Shown here one piece after another: positions 9,219 through 18,035 of a DNA stretch of 32,405 nucleotides (position 1 is its first letter; the number at the start of each line of letters is the position of its first letter). The notes beneath the pieces are model-generated. The model searched no databases, was not told the DNA's origin, and was given only the letters and a program-made list of their open reading frames with translations. The DNA comes from an uncultured Akkermansia sp. (GTDB lineage: Bacteria > Verrucomicrobiota > Verrucomicrobiia > Verrucomicrobiales > Akkermansiaceae). The position numbers were made by a program, and so were the translations under genes. The stretch covers positions 1-32,405 of the forward strand of contig CANRET010000023.1 of assembly GCA_947629715.1 (NCBI GenBank), given 5' to 3'.

Positions 9219-9752
9219 TCATGAGTCGATAACCTTACTCGAACAATTCTTATCCGGCGATGGGTTCATGCTTGCGTTTTTTCGGGGATGAAACCTACCG
9301 GCTAGTTCTTTAACAAATTCTTTCAAGAACTTGGGCGGCATATTCTCGACGCCTGTTACATCCTCAACGTATTTCACATGGATTTTGTTGGGACAGTCTT
9401 CGCCTGCAACAATAAAGAGGTTTTTGTTCGTTTTTTTATCATATCCGTGCTTGATATTCCGGACGTTTTTAGATTTCTCCAGTAGCTTAACCGGGGGATA
9501 AGTGGGTTGAAACACATTCTTGTTAGGCTTCTTGATCAAATCTTCCTCACGAATTGCAAACTCCCACTCTCTTTCTGAGAGGAGACGCATTCTCGTTGCA
9601 TGAAATTCTCTCCAAATGACGTCCCGATAACTCTCAGCAACCGTATTCAGGTCTCGAATTTTCTCTTGCTTAGCTAATTCAAGAGCCGCGTTAACGACGT
9701 CTAAGTCATTTTTGTATTCCTTTTTTGCTCTTGCTTGGTCCCGTTTCGTCAT
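9219..9752 (-). CDS. Lysine-rich hypothetical protein, 177 residues
   Basis: I do not recognise a family. The protein is soluble and highly charged. It has a helical N-terminal half (TKRDQARAKKEYKNDLDVVN onwards) and a C-terminal half with beta character (NLFIVAGEDCPNKIHVKYVE). There is no signal peptide. I chose ATG 9752 over the earlier start at 9827, which would overlap the end of sbcC and add an atypical Pro/His-rich stretch. The leader is A-rich (CAAAACCAACACT) without a Shine-Dalgarno sequence. It lies 64 bases after sbcC on the same strand and may be the last gene of that transcript. Confidence 0.65.
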   Translation of the reverse strand: MTKRDQARAKKEYKNDLDVVNAALELAKQEKIRDLNTVAESYRDVIWREFHATRMRLLSEREWEFAIREEDLIKKPNKNVFQPTYPPVKLLEKSKNVRNIKHGYDKKTNKNLFIVAGEDCPNKIHVKYVEDVTGVENMPPKFLKEFVKELAGRFHPRKNASMNPSPDKNCSSKVIDS

Positions 9753-9816
9753 AGTGTTGGTTTTGAATGAATTTTTCAGGGTGTAAGATTTTAGGTGTAT
9801 AGGGTGAGGGAATGGA

Positions 9817-12800
9817 TCAGGCAGCATGGCAGGTCACGGCGGGATGAGGTTTGATCACCGATCTTCCTGTTCCGGGGATAGGCTCTACCTCGAGACGTCC
9901 TGAAGCCGGCATGCGATCATGCAGCGCCTGAACATGTGATATAATCCCTATCGTTTTGCCTTCTGCCCGCAATGCATCGAGACAAGTGAGGACCTGCTCC
10001 AACGTTTCGCTGTCCAATGTCCCGAATCCTTCATCGAGGAACAAGGTGTCAAAACTCGTGTCCGCGCCGGTCAGGTGCGACAGTCCCAACGCAAGAGCGA
10101 GGCTCACGACAAAGCTTTCACCGCCCGACAAGTTGGATGAATCCCGTCCGGCCACATCGTCCACCATGTGATCAATCACCTCCAAACTGAACTTCCCGTC
10201 TCTCTTCTGCCGAAGTGTGTAGCGTCCGGACAAATTTCGCAGGTGCTGATTAGCCGCCGCGATAAGGACATCGAACGATATTTGCTGGGCATACTGCTTG
10301 AATCCCTCTTGAGAACGAGTTGTGCCGATCACGTCAGCCAACTGTTTCCAAGCCTCCACCTGGGCATCCAAATCTGCCGCCTGAGCAGCCAGAGACGTGT
10401 TGTAGGAACGGGCATCATCATCGTTCTTCAACACGGCGATGAGTTCGCGTATTTTTTCCTCTTGGGAAGAGATGACCTGCTCGGCCGTCTCGAGTTCTGA
10501 GCGTAACTGTTCGGCTGACTTGGTCGTGAGGGCTTGTTGCCGCAATTCCTCAACCAATTTCTTATAAACACCGAGCTGAGCCTCCGCTTCAGAGCGGTTC
10601 TTTTCGAGGGCGGTCTTTCTCGCTGCAAGTTCATCACACTGGAGCATCCATTCCTTAGCCGACAGGAATTCTGCCAAATCTCGCAAGTGATTTTTCCGTA
10701 TCGTGATAGTCAGATCCTGCTCGGCGGCGGACACGGTTTTTTCTGAAACAGCTGTGCTTTCGGTCAGCAATTTACAACGTTCCTCATATCGGGCTTCTTC
10801 TCCTTCGGCGTCATTCAGCGTTTTAGCGGACGCCGTGACCTGCTGTTCCAAGGCGCTTATTAAATGATCCACACGAGTGCGCGCCGCCTGACCGTTTTCT
10901 CCGAGGTTCCACAGAGCCGCTCGTTCTTGCTGAAGATGTGCGGCTGTCTCCTGCGCCTTGTTCAGACTTTCCTCCGCGAGCTTGACCAGATCTTCCAGGC
11001 GTTTGAGCTCTGCCTTTTTCTGCAAATTGAGTTTTTCGGCGGCGGCCAAGTTCTTTTCCTGTGCTTGCATGGTCTGCTGCAAACGGACGAACTCCGTAGC
11101 CGCCTTATCCAGCTCATCCACCGCTTTCTGCGCATCACCTAAACGACGCGTCTCAATCTTGCAGAAGGGGGACAGCGTGTTGAGCAATTCCTCGTATCTC
11201 TCCGTACACTCACCCAGCTTGACCAACGCCTCGCCGACTGTCGCATGGTCCTTCCACGCTGCTATCGTTTCCGCAATTTCGCTCTCCATGTTTTCCGGAT
11301 GAGTCGGAACCTCTTTCATTTGTGCAGCGGTCAGAGCTTCCTCCAGCTCTCGGCTCGCTTCCTTTGCTTGCTCGGCTGCGGCTTGCTCCGCTCCTTGGGC
11401 ACGAGATTCCTCCGCGCGTGCCTCATCCCGTTGCTTCTTGATCTCGGCACTTTTCTTACCGAGGTCTTTGTATCGTTTTTGCACAGCCTTCAGCATATCG
11501 TCCTCCACAGAGGTCGGCCGTTCACCGGGCTCTCTCGCGCCGCAGCACGGACAGCATTCAAACTCATGATTCCGGAAGCGATCGTACAAATCCGCCAACT
11601 GCAGTTTGAGACCATGCAGCTGCTTCATGCGAGCAAACTCATTTTCGGCGGCTTGCACTTCTTTCTCGACGTCTCCGAGGTCCGGAAGCGCCTGCAATTT
11701 CTCGCGTGCGACCTTGAGCAGCTTCTCCGCCTCTTGATGTGCCTTCTGCGCATTTTCATACCGTCCGGCAGCCTGCCTCACGTCGCGCAGGAGCGCGAGT
11801 CGTTTCTCCAACTCCTCCATGGCGCCGGACGCCTCCAGTTGCTTTTTTCTCTGCTCCCAATGCTCTTTTTGCTTTCGCACCTCCTCCGTTGTCGGGATGT
11901 CCGCGATCGCCTCACCCTGCGGTTCAACCTGCGCACGCTCGGCGGCCTTGACGAGCTCTGCCAGATGATTTTTCACGAGAGGCAAGGCGCTCGAGACCCC
12001 CTCATAAGCGGCAAGCTCTTTCCGTCGGGCAGACGTCTTTTCATAGTCCCTGCGCAGTTGCTCAACCTCCTCGTCGGACGCCTTGACACTCACGGCTTCT
12101 TGACGAGCAGCCGCCTGCGCCGACGTTGTCTCATCCCTCTTCTCCTTAAGGATTTCTTGCTCCTGTTTCAACTTCTCCTCAAGGGGTATGAGGTGCTGAA
12201 GAATCGTGTCACGCTGTTTTTTGTACGTCGGCATTTCGCTGTCATAGCGTTTTTTGACCGTCTCCAGCTTCTCTTGAGCCCGTTCCGCGCTTTGCCGTGC
12301 TTGCTCCAATTTTTTTCGAGACGCTGTCAAATCCTCCTGTAACTTGCCATGTTCTTTCCGACGATCCTGCAGGAGTTGGTACGCAGGCTGGATCTCCTTG
12401 GCAGCTTGCCCTTGTTGCAGCTTTGCTTCCCATCCTTCCGCGACAAACGCCTGGCATTGATTCTTTGCCACCGCGTCCCGCTCTTCTGCCCGGCGGAGTT
12501 TCTCTTGCGCTGTGGCCACCGCCTCCAACCACTGTAAGCCTTCCTTGCAGCGAGTTGCCTCTTGAGCTTTGACCTTTTGTTGCTTCTGCCGTTCATCCAG
12601 TTCTTGTTCTTTCGCCTTTCTATCCTCTGCTGGCAGAATGTCTCTTTGCTGCAAGCTGGCTCTCTGCTCCTCCAGCTTGCTGCGCCTCCCTGCCACAACC
12701 GCCCCGATCCTCTCGTAAATTTGCGTCCCGGTTATGGTGGAAAGTATATCCGCTCGAGTCTTGAAATCCGCCTGCAGGAAGCGGGCAAATTCTCCTTGTG

Positions 12801-13326
12801 AAAGGATAAAGCTGCCGCGCGCATTTTCGAAATTAAGCCCTGTAACCTCTTCCACCAGCCGCTTCACTTCCTTGGTCTTGTTCGCCATCGTTGTTGAACG
12901 CCACCGGTTGTTGACGTATTCCAGGAGGCATAACTCACGCTCCGGCTGATTGAAGATCGGACGTTTCTTGTCCATCGGCGAGTCCGTCTGCTCTTTTTTT
13001 GAGCGGTGCGGTTTCGTGCGATGCTGTCGCGTACTCACTTCATAGCGTTTCCCCTTCGACTCAAAGGTCAACCTCGCCCAGCATTCCCGACATCCCACGC
13101 TCATGATTTCATTGCACGTGGCTGAGATGCCGTTGCCGCTTTCTTGTCGTGGCGTCGTCGCATACAACGCAAAGAAAATGGCGTCCAGGATGCTTGATTT
13201 TCCGGATCCGGTCGGCCCGCTGATGCTAAACAACTCTCCTTGGGCAATGGAGGGATGAGTGAAATCGATGCTGAACTCGCCGACGAGCGAGTTGATGTTG
13301 CTCCATTCAATTTTTAGTATCTTCAT
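9817..13326 (-). CDS. sbcC: SbcC, SMC-like subunit of the SbcCD exonuclease
   Basis: This 1169-residue ABC-type ATPase holds DNA for the SbcD nuclease in hairpin and double-strand-end processing (Mre11-Rad50 type). The N-terminus has Walker A SGPTGSGKSSILDA near residue 38. Two long coiled-coil arms rich in Glu, Lys and Gln flank a zinc hook, CCPCCG, near residue 590. The C-terminal lobe has the ABC signature NLSGGESFVVSLALALGL near 1064, Walker B TLFLDEGFGTLD near 1090, and the H-loop IISHVQ. The length is usual for long SbcC proteins. It begins 22 bases after sbcD in a leader containing AACAAACAAATC and no Shine-Dalgarno sequence. The two genes form an operon. Confidence 0.97.
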   Translation of the reverse strand: MKILKIEWSNINSLVGEFSIDFTHPSIAQGELFSISGPTGSGKSSILDAIFFALYATTPRQESGNGISATCNEIMSVGCRECWARLTFESKGKRYEVSTRQHRTKPHRSKKEQTDSPMDKKRPIFNQPERELCLLEYVNNRWRSTTMANKTKEVKRLVEEVTGLNFENARGSFILSQGEFARFLQADFKTRADILSTITGTQIYERIGAVVAGRRSKLEEQRASLQQRDILPAEDRKAKEQELDERQKQQKVKAQEATRCKEGLQWLEAVATAQEKLRRAEERDAVAKNQCQAFVAEGWEAKLQQGQAAKEIQPAYQLLQDRRKEHGKLQEDLTASRKKLEQARQSAERAQEKLETVKKRYDSEMPTYKKQRDTILQHLIPLEEKLKQEQEILKEKRDETTSAQAAARQEAVSVKASDEEVEQLRRDYEKTSARRKELAAYEGVSSALPLVKNHLAELVKAAERAQVEPQGEAIADIPTTEEVRKQKEHWEQRKKQLEASGAMEELEKRLALLRDVRQAAGRYENAQKAHQEAEKLLKVAREKLQALPDLGDVEKEVQAAENEFARMKQLHGLKLQLADLYDRFRNHEFECCPCCGAREPGERPTSVEDDMLKAVQKRYKDLGKKSAEIKKQRDEARAEESRAQGAEQAAAEQAKEASRELEEALTAAQMKEVPTHPENMESEIAETIAAWKDHATVGEALVKLGECTERYEELLNTLSPFCKIETRRLGDAQKAVDELDKAATEFVRLQQTMQAQEKNLAAAEKLNLQKKAELKRLEDLVKLAEESLNKAQETAAHLQQERAALWNLGENGQAARTRVDHLISALEQQVTASAKTLNDAEGEEARYEERCKLLTESTAVSEKTVSAAEQDLTITIRKNHLRDLAEFLSAKEWMLQCDELAARKTALEKNRSEAEAQLGVYKKLVEELRQQALTTKSAEQLRSELETAEQVISSQEEKIRELIAVLKNDDDARSYNTSLAAQAADLDAQVEAWKQLADVIGTTRSQEGFKQYAQQISFDVLIAAANQHLRNLSGRYTLRQKRDGKFSLEVIDHMVDDVAGRDSSNLSGGESFVVSLALALGLSHLTGADTSFDTLFLDEGFGTLDSETLEQVLTCLDALRAEGKTIGIISHVQALHDRMPASGRLEVEPIPGTGRSVIKPHPAVTCHAA

Positions 13327-13348
13327 AATTCTGTTGATGATTTGTTTG

Positions 13349-14578
13349 TTAAGATCTTGCTTCGCTCAGTGCCTCACTGAACAATCCCCTCAGCTTTTCC
13401 TGTTGCCCTTCCATCCCCGGATGCTCGGCGATGTACTCCCCCATGCGTCGTTCAAATAGTGTCTCAGGCGTATAGTTTGACAGCGAGTCACTTGCCTCCG
13501 AATCTTGCGTTGCCGGGACGGCTCCTTCAAGCGCCCGCTTCGTGATGATGCACGGCACGCTCTCCTCGGGCAACTTCCGGCGCACAATGGCATTTAATTC
13601 GTTGGGAGTCAAATCTCCACCGTAATACTGAACCGACAACCAGATGGGCGCCGTTTGCTCTCCGGTTTTGCGGAGCATCTCGCCCAACATCTCGTCCAAC
13701 TCCGCACGATTCATGCACCTTCTCTGTTCAAAATCCGTAAACGTCGGCACTTCCACCGCCCGTACGTCGAGCTTCTCCCCCACTTCCACAACAAAGACGT
13801 AGTGCTTGTATTGCGCCTCATCCACGCCCATTGCCAACGGACTCCCGCTGTACAGAATTCTCCCGCTCCCGGGATCCGACGCCTTGTGAATATGCCCTAA
13901 CACAACATAATCAAACGATTGTGAGAAAAGTGACCCGCTCACAACTTCGATGGTGCCAAGTTGGTCGCGTGTGGATCTCGTACGCTCGACCCCAAGAACC
14001 GGCAAATGCCCCATGGCAACCACCGGTTTCCCGGGATGCGCCTCCTTCCAACACGCGGCCAACTGGCCAACCCTACCAACCATGTGACTAACTCCTAACC
14101 GATATGATAAGCTATTCCCCTCCTCATCCCGCTCTTCTGTCGGTACAGCTACCTCGGCAGGTCGTAAATACGGTATGGCGCATATTAACCCTTTCACCTC
14201 GCCGTCTTCCCCATAAACCTCGAGGAGTCCTTTCTCTTCCTCCCCTGCTGCTATCCTTGTAACAAGATGACAGTGAAAACGACCCAGAAACGGCCTCGCG
14301 CTTTCCATCTGTGCGACGCTGTCGTGATTCCCGGCTGTCACCACCACCTGACGACACCCGTTCTCATCCGCTTGACTTAAAAATTTGTAGTACATCTCTC
14401 GCGTCCCTTCCCCGGGCGTCCCCGTATCAAACACGTCTCCACTGATGATCAATGCATCAGGCTTCTCCTTCGCTGCCAACTCTAACAGCCATTGCAAGAA
14501 TTCTCCTTGTTCTTTCACCCGACTGCGATCCATGAGTCGATTCCCTAAATGCCAATCTGCTGTGTGAATGATTTTCAT
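13349..14578 (-). CDS. sbcD: SbcD, Mre11-like nuclease subunit of SbcCD
   Basis: This 409-residue calcineurin-like metallophosphoesterase is the nuclease of SbcCD. The metal-binding motifs are all visible: HTADWHLG (residues 5-12), ISGDVFDTG (46-54), TAGNHDSV (81-88), MGHLPV and VLGHIHKAS. The C-terminal part contains a capping region that binds SbcC. It begins directly with MKIIHTADWHLG, the normal family start. The leader is AT-rich, lacks a Shine-Dalgarno sequence, and has a candidate promoter about 80 bases upstream. It is followed at once by sbcC. Confidence 0.97.
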   Translation of the reverse strand: MKIIHTADWHLGNRLMDRSRVKEQGEFLQWLLELAAKEKPDALIISGDVFDTGTPGEGTREMYYKFLSQADENGCRQVVVTAGNHDSVAQMESARPFLGRFHCHLVTRIAAGEEEKGLLEVYGEDGEVKGLICAIPYLRPAEVAVPTEERDEEGNSLSYRLGVSHMVGRVGQLAACWKEAHPGKPVVAMGHLPVLGVERTRSTRDQLGTIEVVSGSLFSQSFDYVVLGHIHKASDPGSGRILYSGSPLAMGVDEAQYKHYVFVVEVGEKLDVRAVEVPTFTDFEQRRCMNRAELDEMLGEMLRKTGEQTAPIWLSVQYYGGDLTPNELNAIVRRKLPEESVPCIITKRALEGAVPATQDSEASDSLSNYTPETLFERRMGEYIAEHPGMEGQQEKLRGLFSEALSEARS

Positions 14579-14660
14579 AATTATTTCTTGTTTGATTTAT
14601 TGTTTATTCATAAAAATAATTTTGTTGGCTCAGCCGTCTTATTTTCTTTTATATCTTTAT

Positions 14661-14689
14661 TTTATATATGAAATATACCGAATTGTCTT
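14661..14689 (-). promoter_or_regulatory. Candidate sbcDC promoter
   Basis: On the minus strand AAGACA (14689-14684) and TATAAA (14666-14661) are 17 bases apart, matching the sigma70 consensus at 4 and 5 of 6 positions. A transcript would begin near 14654 and have a leader of about 76 bases before sbcD. The region is AT-rich, so chance matches are possible. Confidence 0.4.
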
Positions 14690-14888
14690 TTTGAGTCTCA
14701 CTCTATGGAACAGATTTTCGGAATTTCATACTCATTGTTACGAACATCGTACTCTAACCAGGTCTTTCTTGCCTGCCGACGGTTCCTGTATATCACAATT
14801 CTCTTCAAAAGTAAAGAAAAATTTTCAAAAAATTCGATTTTCTGTTCTTTCGCAAATTATTTATAAGCAAAGTTGTATAAAATTTATC

Positions 14889-14917
14889 TTGACATATTTT
14901 ATTCCATTTGCTATAAT
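14889..14917 (+). promoter_or_regulatory. Consensus sigma70-type promoter with no obvious gene
   Basis: TTGACA (14889-14894) and TATAAT (14912-14917) are separated by exactly 17 bases, a complete match to the housekeeping consensus. It faces away from sbcD into a gap and then antisense into the 3' end of the helicase gene. No convincing protein gene follows, so it probably drives a small or antisense RNA. Confidence 0.65.
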
Positions 14918-14923
14918 AGGAAA

Positions 14924-14990
14924 TTCTTCTGCCCCCTGGAAGGCCAATCTTCTTTAATTGTTGATTATAAATATGTTGATTGTTTTTATA
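14924..14990 (+). ncRNA. Candidate small RNA from the orphan promoter (3' end uncertain)
   Basis: Transcription from the promoter at 14889-14917 would start near 14924. CAATC (14945-14949) can pair with GATTG (14978-14982), followed by five Ts (14983-14987), a weak possible terminator that would give an RNA of about 65 bases. If it fails, the transcript would continue antisense into the helicase gene beyond 15105. The boundaries are inferred. No known RNA family is recognised. Confidence 0.25.
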
Positions 14991-15104
14991 TCTCAGGGCT
15001 TTCCCTATTTAAGGCATTCGCTAATTCCGCGTTTCAGAGGCTCAATTTTATTTTCAATTCACTGATAACGAATCAGAAAAGACATCCACAACCTTTCACC
15101 TTGA

Positions 15105-17039
15105 TCAGCTAAGTTGAGAATAATCGGGGATAGGCAGATCAATGGGCAAGTGATTGGGATGCACGGGATCGTGAGAGAAATTCTGCAGAGTATCGGCATC
15201 ATTCAAGTTACCCTCTCGGTTATACGCGAGGATCAGCATTTGCCAGACGGTGTATTCACCGTCCGGCTTACTCCGGAGCATCCCCATCAGACGAACTCGT
15301 TCCCGAACATTCAGGGTCCATTCCTTTTTGTCCTCCCAATTGATATGCTTTTCATACGTTGGGCTTTTGAAATGAATCCTGGCTACTTTGTTTGCTTGTT
15401 GGATATCCCGGTGATTATAAAGCTTGAAATACCCCTCCTTACCTCCTTCATTTCTATGGATTTGGAGGGACATATTATGTTCCTTGTTCCCATACACATT
15501 AGCCTTGGGCGCCTGTTCGGGATGCGCCAATTCAAAATCCCTTGTGAGCTGTTCATTCTTGAGTTCCTCGTAAAACCGGATGACACATGGATCTGCGGCG
15601 ATCAAGCGGCGTGAAAACGAACGGATGAAGAGGCCCTCGAGAGTGCGCGTGCGACTGAGCGCCACGTAAGCCTGCCCGAAGTCGAATATCTTATTCATGT
15701 GGACAACCAACCGATCAAAGGTCATTCCCTGCGATTTATGGATTGTGATGCCGTAGGCAAGGCGGAGTGGATATTGCTCGCGCTCCGTGAGCACTTGTTC
15801 GCCGCGCATGCAGTCGAACTTTTCTCTCTCGAGAGACCAGGAAGTGGCTTGCCCGTCAAACAGCACCTCGATGTGACTCGCACTCAGCTTCGTCACCGTG
15901 CCGCACGTGCCGTTCACGAGTCCTCCCCTTACATCAATGTTAATCAACAGCATGACACGGCAACCTAGCCGAAGCTCGAGCACGCTGGGCGCCTTGCAAT
16001 CTCTGTCGAAATCTTCCCATATTTTTCGCTCCTCCGTGCTCAAACCATCTGTTCCATCCCGTGTTATACGAATCGTCTCTCGACGACCATCCCGCTGATA
16101 CCGATAAAATTCGTCCTCTGCATGAAAAAAGACAGATTCCGTCTCCAGGGCGTACAATTTTTTCTGGTTCAGTGCATCAGCGTCACGATTGGCTCCAAAT
16201 ATCTGCAGGATATCGTCCGGTAATTTCTCCGAGGGAGGCATCTCCCGACTCTGAAGGAGTTGCACGTCCTCTTCCCTGATGTCCCCGGTACGGAAATGAT
16301 TCAGGGCCTCAGCCATTGCTGCGTCCGTCTGCCGCTTCACCTCCGTCAGAACAATCGGGTAAAGCTCCAATTCCTGCCATGTTGCGCTCCGGAAACAATA
16401 CTCGCGTCCATTCTGCTTCATCTTGACCGGCGGTAATTGAAAGAAATCCCCAAAGATCAACACCTGAATGCCGCCAAAGGGCATCTTATTGTTTCGGACT
16501 TTCTTGAGTACCGCATTGATGTAATCAAGCGTGAAGTCGTCGAGCATCGATATCTCATCAATGGCCACAATCTCGCATTCGGTGAGGCGTCTCTTCCTGA
16601 TCGGGTTCGCCATGATGCCGTCCACCACACTTTCAACGCTCCTGTTGGCAATGCCGATATAGGACCAGGAGTGCAGAGTTTGCCCGCCCACGTTGAGCGC
16701 CGATATCCCCGTTGTACTCGTCACGTGCAAGGTCTCGCCCAACTCCTTCTTGATTTGGTGCAGCAAGTAGGATTTCCCGACGCCCGCGCCTCCGGTGATG
16801 AACAGGTTGCGTCCCTGCCTGATCAAACGCATGACCGCGCGAAAGGTGTCATCCGGAGGATATTCTTTCGCCTTGCGCGGCGTCCTTCTCTTCGAGGGCT
16901 CTTTGTTGACCCGCCCGGGCTTAGCCATCGACTCTTCGGGGGACTTCTCCCGCTTCGTGCGTGAACCCTTTTTCAGATTCTGCTCTTTAGGGTGAACTTC
17001 CTTAGGCATCTGCTCAGCATGTCTCATGCGTCCTGTCAT
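15105..17039 (-). CDS. PIF1-like SF1 DNA helicase with an extra C-terminal domain
   Basis: The 644-residue product has a basic N-terminal tail (residues 1-60). A PIF1/RRM3-type helicase core follows: Walker A ITGGAGVGKSYLL (81-93), Walker B AIDEISMLDDF (159-169), GDFFQLPPVK (197-206), and the late motifs AYGITIHKSQGMTFDRLVV and YVALSRTRTLEGL. Such helicases unwind 5'-3', typically at G-quadruplexes or forks. After the core, the last 120 residues form a separate domain ending LPIDLPIPDYSQLS. That domain recurs as most of the 175-residue protein at 21153-21680. The frame is open up to 17201. I prefer ATG 17039, 38 bases after the upstream gene's stop; ATG 17027 is also possible. Confidence 0.88.
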   Translation of the reverse strand: MTGRMRHAEQMPKEVHPKEQNLKKGSRTKREKSPEESMAKPGRVNKEPSKRRTPRKAKEYPPDDTFRAVMRLIRQGRNLFITGGAGVGKSYLLHQIKKELGETLHVTSTTGISALNVGGQTLHSWSYIGIANRSVESVVDGIMANPIRKRRLTECEIVAIDEISMLDDFTLDYINAVLKKVRNNKMPFGGIQVLIFGDFFQLPPVKMKQNGREYCFRSATWQELELYPIVLTEVKRQTDAAMAEALNHFRTGDIREEDVQLLQSREMPPSEKLPDDILQIFGANRDADALNQKKLYALETESVFFHAEDEFYRYQRDGRRETIRITRDGTDGLSTEERKIWEDFDRDCKAPSVLELRLGCRVMLLINIDVRGGLVNGTCGTVTKLSASHIEVLFDGQATSWSLEREKFDCMRGEQVLTEREQYPLRLAYGITIHKSQGMTFDRLVVHMNKIFDFGQAYVALSRTRTLEGLFIRSFSRRLIAADPCVIRFYEELKNEQLTRDFELAHPEQAPKANVYGNKEHNMSLQIHRNEGGKEGYFKLYNHRDIQQANKVARIHFKSPTYEKHINWEDKKEWTLNVRERVRLMGMLRSKPDGEYTVWQMLILAYNREGNLNDADTLQNFSHDPVHPNHLPIDLPIPDYSQLS

Positions 17040-17077
17040 CCTGTGGATGAGGATCTTTAGAATCGTGGCGACGTTTT

Positions 17078-17563
17078 TCACGTCTCCAAAATACCACGAT
17101 TGCCCTCGTCCGTTAAGCCTTTTATGCGGCGTACTTTCTCCTTCCTCTCTCTCTTTCTCTCTCTTTTGGTTTGTGTCTTCTTTTTCCCCAAGTTTCCCCA
17201 ATAGGCGGTTATGTCAAACCACATCTGCAGCTCGTCGGATTCCCCTTCCTCGCAAAACTCATGCACGTCGTAATGCCGTCCATCCTCGCCCACGACCAGT
17301 TTTTGCTTACACGCTCTGGGCAGTAACAACTCTCGCATCACGTCGTACTCCAATTTGACAGCTTCCGGACTGCTCGTTTCCAAGATCTCCCAAGCCGTTT
17401 CCTGAGTCAGACCGGGTCCGCCTCTCAGCTTGTCCCGGTTATTCTCCAGCACAAACTCCCAGGAAAGCATGACGGACATTTCCATGAGCCTCGCGACCCC
17501 TGTCTTCTTTGTCTTTCCTGTCTCCTTCTTTTTGTTTGTTTTCTTGTTGTTTTCTTTCATCAT
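17078..17563 (-). CDS. Hypothetical protein, 161 residues, basic tail
   Basis: No family is recognised. The N-terminus is Lys/Asn-rich (MMKENNKKTNKKKETGKTKK). A folded-looking middle of about 100 residues follows, containing AWEILETSSPEAVKLEYDVM and DELQMWFDITAYWGNL. The strongly basic tail (KRERKRERKEKVRR) is encoded by a purine tract. Tandem ATGs at 17563 and 17560 follow an A-rich leader (AAATAAACAAAAGAT). The 3' end overlaps the upstream extension of the helicase frame by 124 bases, and the stop lies 38 bases before the preferred helicase start, so the two are probably co-transcribed. Confidence 0.6.
   Translation of the reverse strand: MMKENNKKTNKKKETGKTKKTGVARLMEMSVMLSWEFVLENNRDKLRGGPGLTQETAWEILETSSPEAVKLEYDVMRELLLPRACKQKLVVGEDGRHYDVHEFCEEGESDELQMWFDITAYWGNLGKKKTQTKRERKRERKEKVRRIKGLTDEGNRGILET
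17134..17167 (-). repeat. 34-base purine tract (minus strand) with GA repeats in overlapping frames
   Basis: The plus strand is purely C/T over 34 bases, so the coding strand is purely A/G with runs of GA dinucleotides. Both the 161-residue protein's frame and the upstream extension of the helicase frame pass through it. Slippage here could fuse the two frames. No direct evidence of variation is available from one sequence. Confidence 0.6.
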
Positions 17564-17675
17564 ATCTTTTGTTTATTTTGGCAAGTTCACTCTACTTTCG
17601 GTTCCCTATCAAACCAATTTTTCTCACAGGTGTTGCCGCCTCAATCGATTTGTTTTCAATCTGTTTCATCAGGAC

Positions 17676-17690
17676 TGTCATGAAATGACA
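17676..17690. promoter_or_regulatory. Operator-like palindrome TGTCAT-GAA-ATGACA
   Basis: The 6-bp arms are perfect inverted repeats around a 3-base centre, 113 bases upstream of the 161-residue gene. The size and symmetry fit a binding site for a dimeric regulator. No regulator gene is present in the window. Confidence 0.35.
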
Positions 17691-17882
17691 CAACACCCCG
17701 AACCTTTTTTCACTCGGATTTTTCATGGGAAAATGAATGTAAATTATGTTAGGTATCATACTTGGAGCTCTCCGTGCGACTACAGTGTTGTTTTAACAAA
17801 GTTCTGTGAATTTTCTGCGACAAGTTTATGGTAGTTCTGTGAGTTTTTTGGGGGTGATGAAAACCCTTTTACAGGAGTTCTC

Positions 17883-17907
17883 CCAAAAATCGTTAAGATT
17901 TTTTTGG
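17883..17907 (-). terminator. Possible weak terminator downstream of the ankyrin gene
   Basis: CCAAAAATC (17883-17891) and GATTTTTTTGG (17897-17907) can pair with two bulged bases around a 5-base loop. On the minus strand the hairpin lies 130 bases past the ankyrin gene stop and its 3' arm contains a run of Ts. The stem is A/T-rich and therefore weak. Confidence 0.25.
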
Positions 17908-18035
17908 TTAACAGGACTCAAATAATGGTTCCGTCGCTGCGGCGTGCCGTTTTCGTCCTCAATAGCTTCGTAAAGCCTCATGCGGAGCTCTTCAACATTC
18001 TTTTTCCTCTTTTTCCTTTCTCGATAGTTAGTTGG

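Larger units (their letters stand above)
14579..15104. other. AT-rich intergenic region between sbcD and the helicase gene
   Basis: This 526-base stretch holds no convincing protein gene. It contains a candidate minus-strand promoter for sbcDC (14661-14689), a consensus plus-strand promoter (14889-14917), and a small hairpin CTGAT/ATCAG at 15062-15076. The plus-strand open frames seen here are AT-biased and lack family features. One 30-codon frame (14973-15065) lies downstream of the plus-strand promoter but has no recognisable start signal. Confidence 0.7.
17564..18035. other. Intergenic region between ankyrin gene and 161-residue gene
   Basis: These 472 bases hold no convincing gene. They include a perfect palindrome (17676-17690) and an A/T-rich hairpin (17883-17907). 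I found no promoter with good matches to both hexamers on the minus strand; the best single hexamer is TATGAT (17760-17755). Confidence 0.6.

Noticed and set aside
11245..12342. 365-codon plus-strand frame within sbcC
   Set aside because: It is the reverse of the coiled-coil coding region, rich in Leu/Arg/Phe, with no domain signal.
14568..14957. 129-codon plus-strand hydrophobic frame upstream of sbcD
   Set aside because: It begins inside the sbcD start, follows AT bias, and has no ribosome binding site or conserved pattern.
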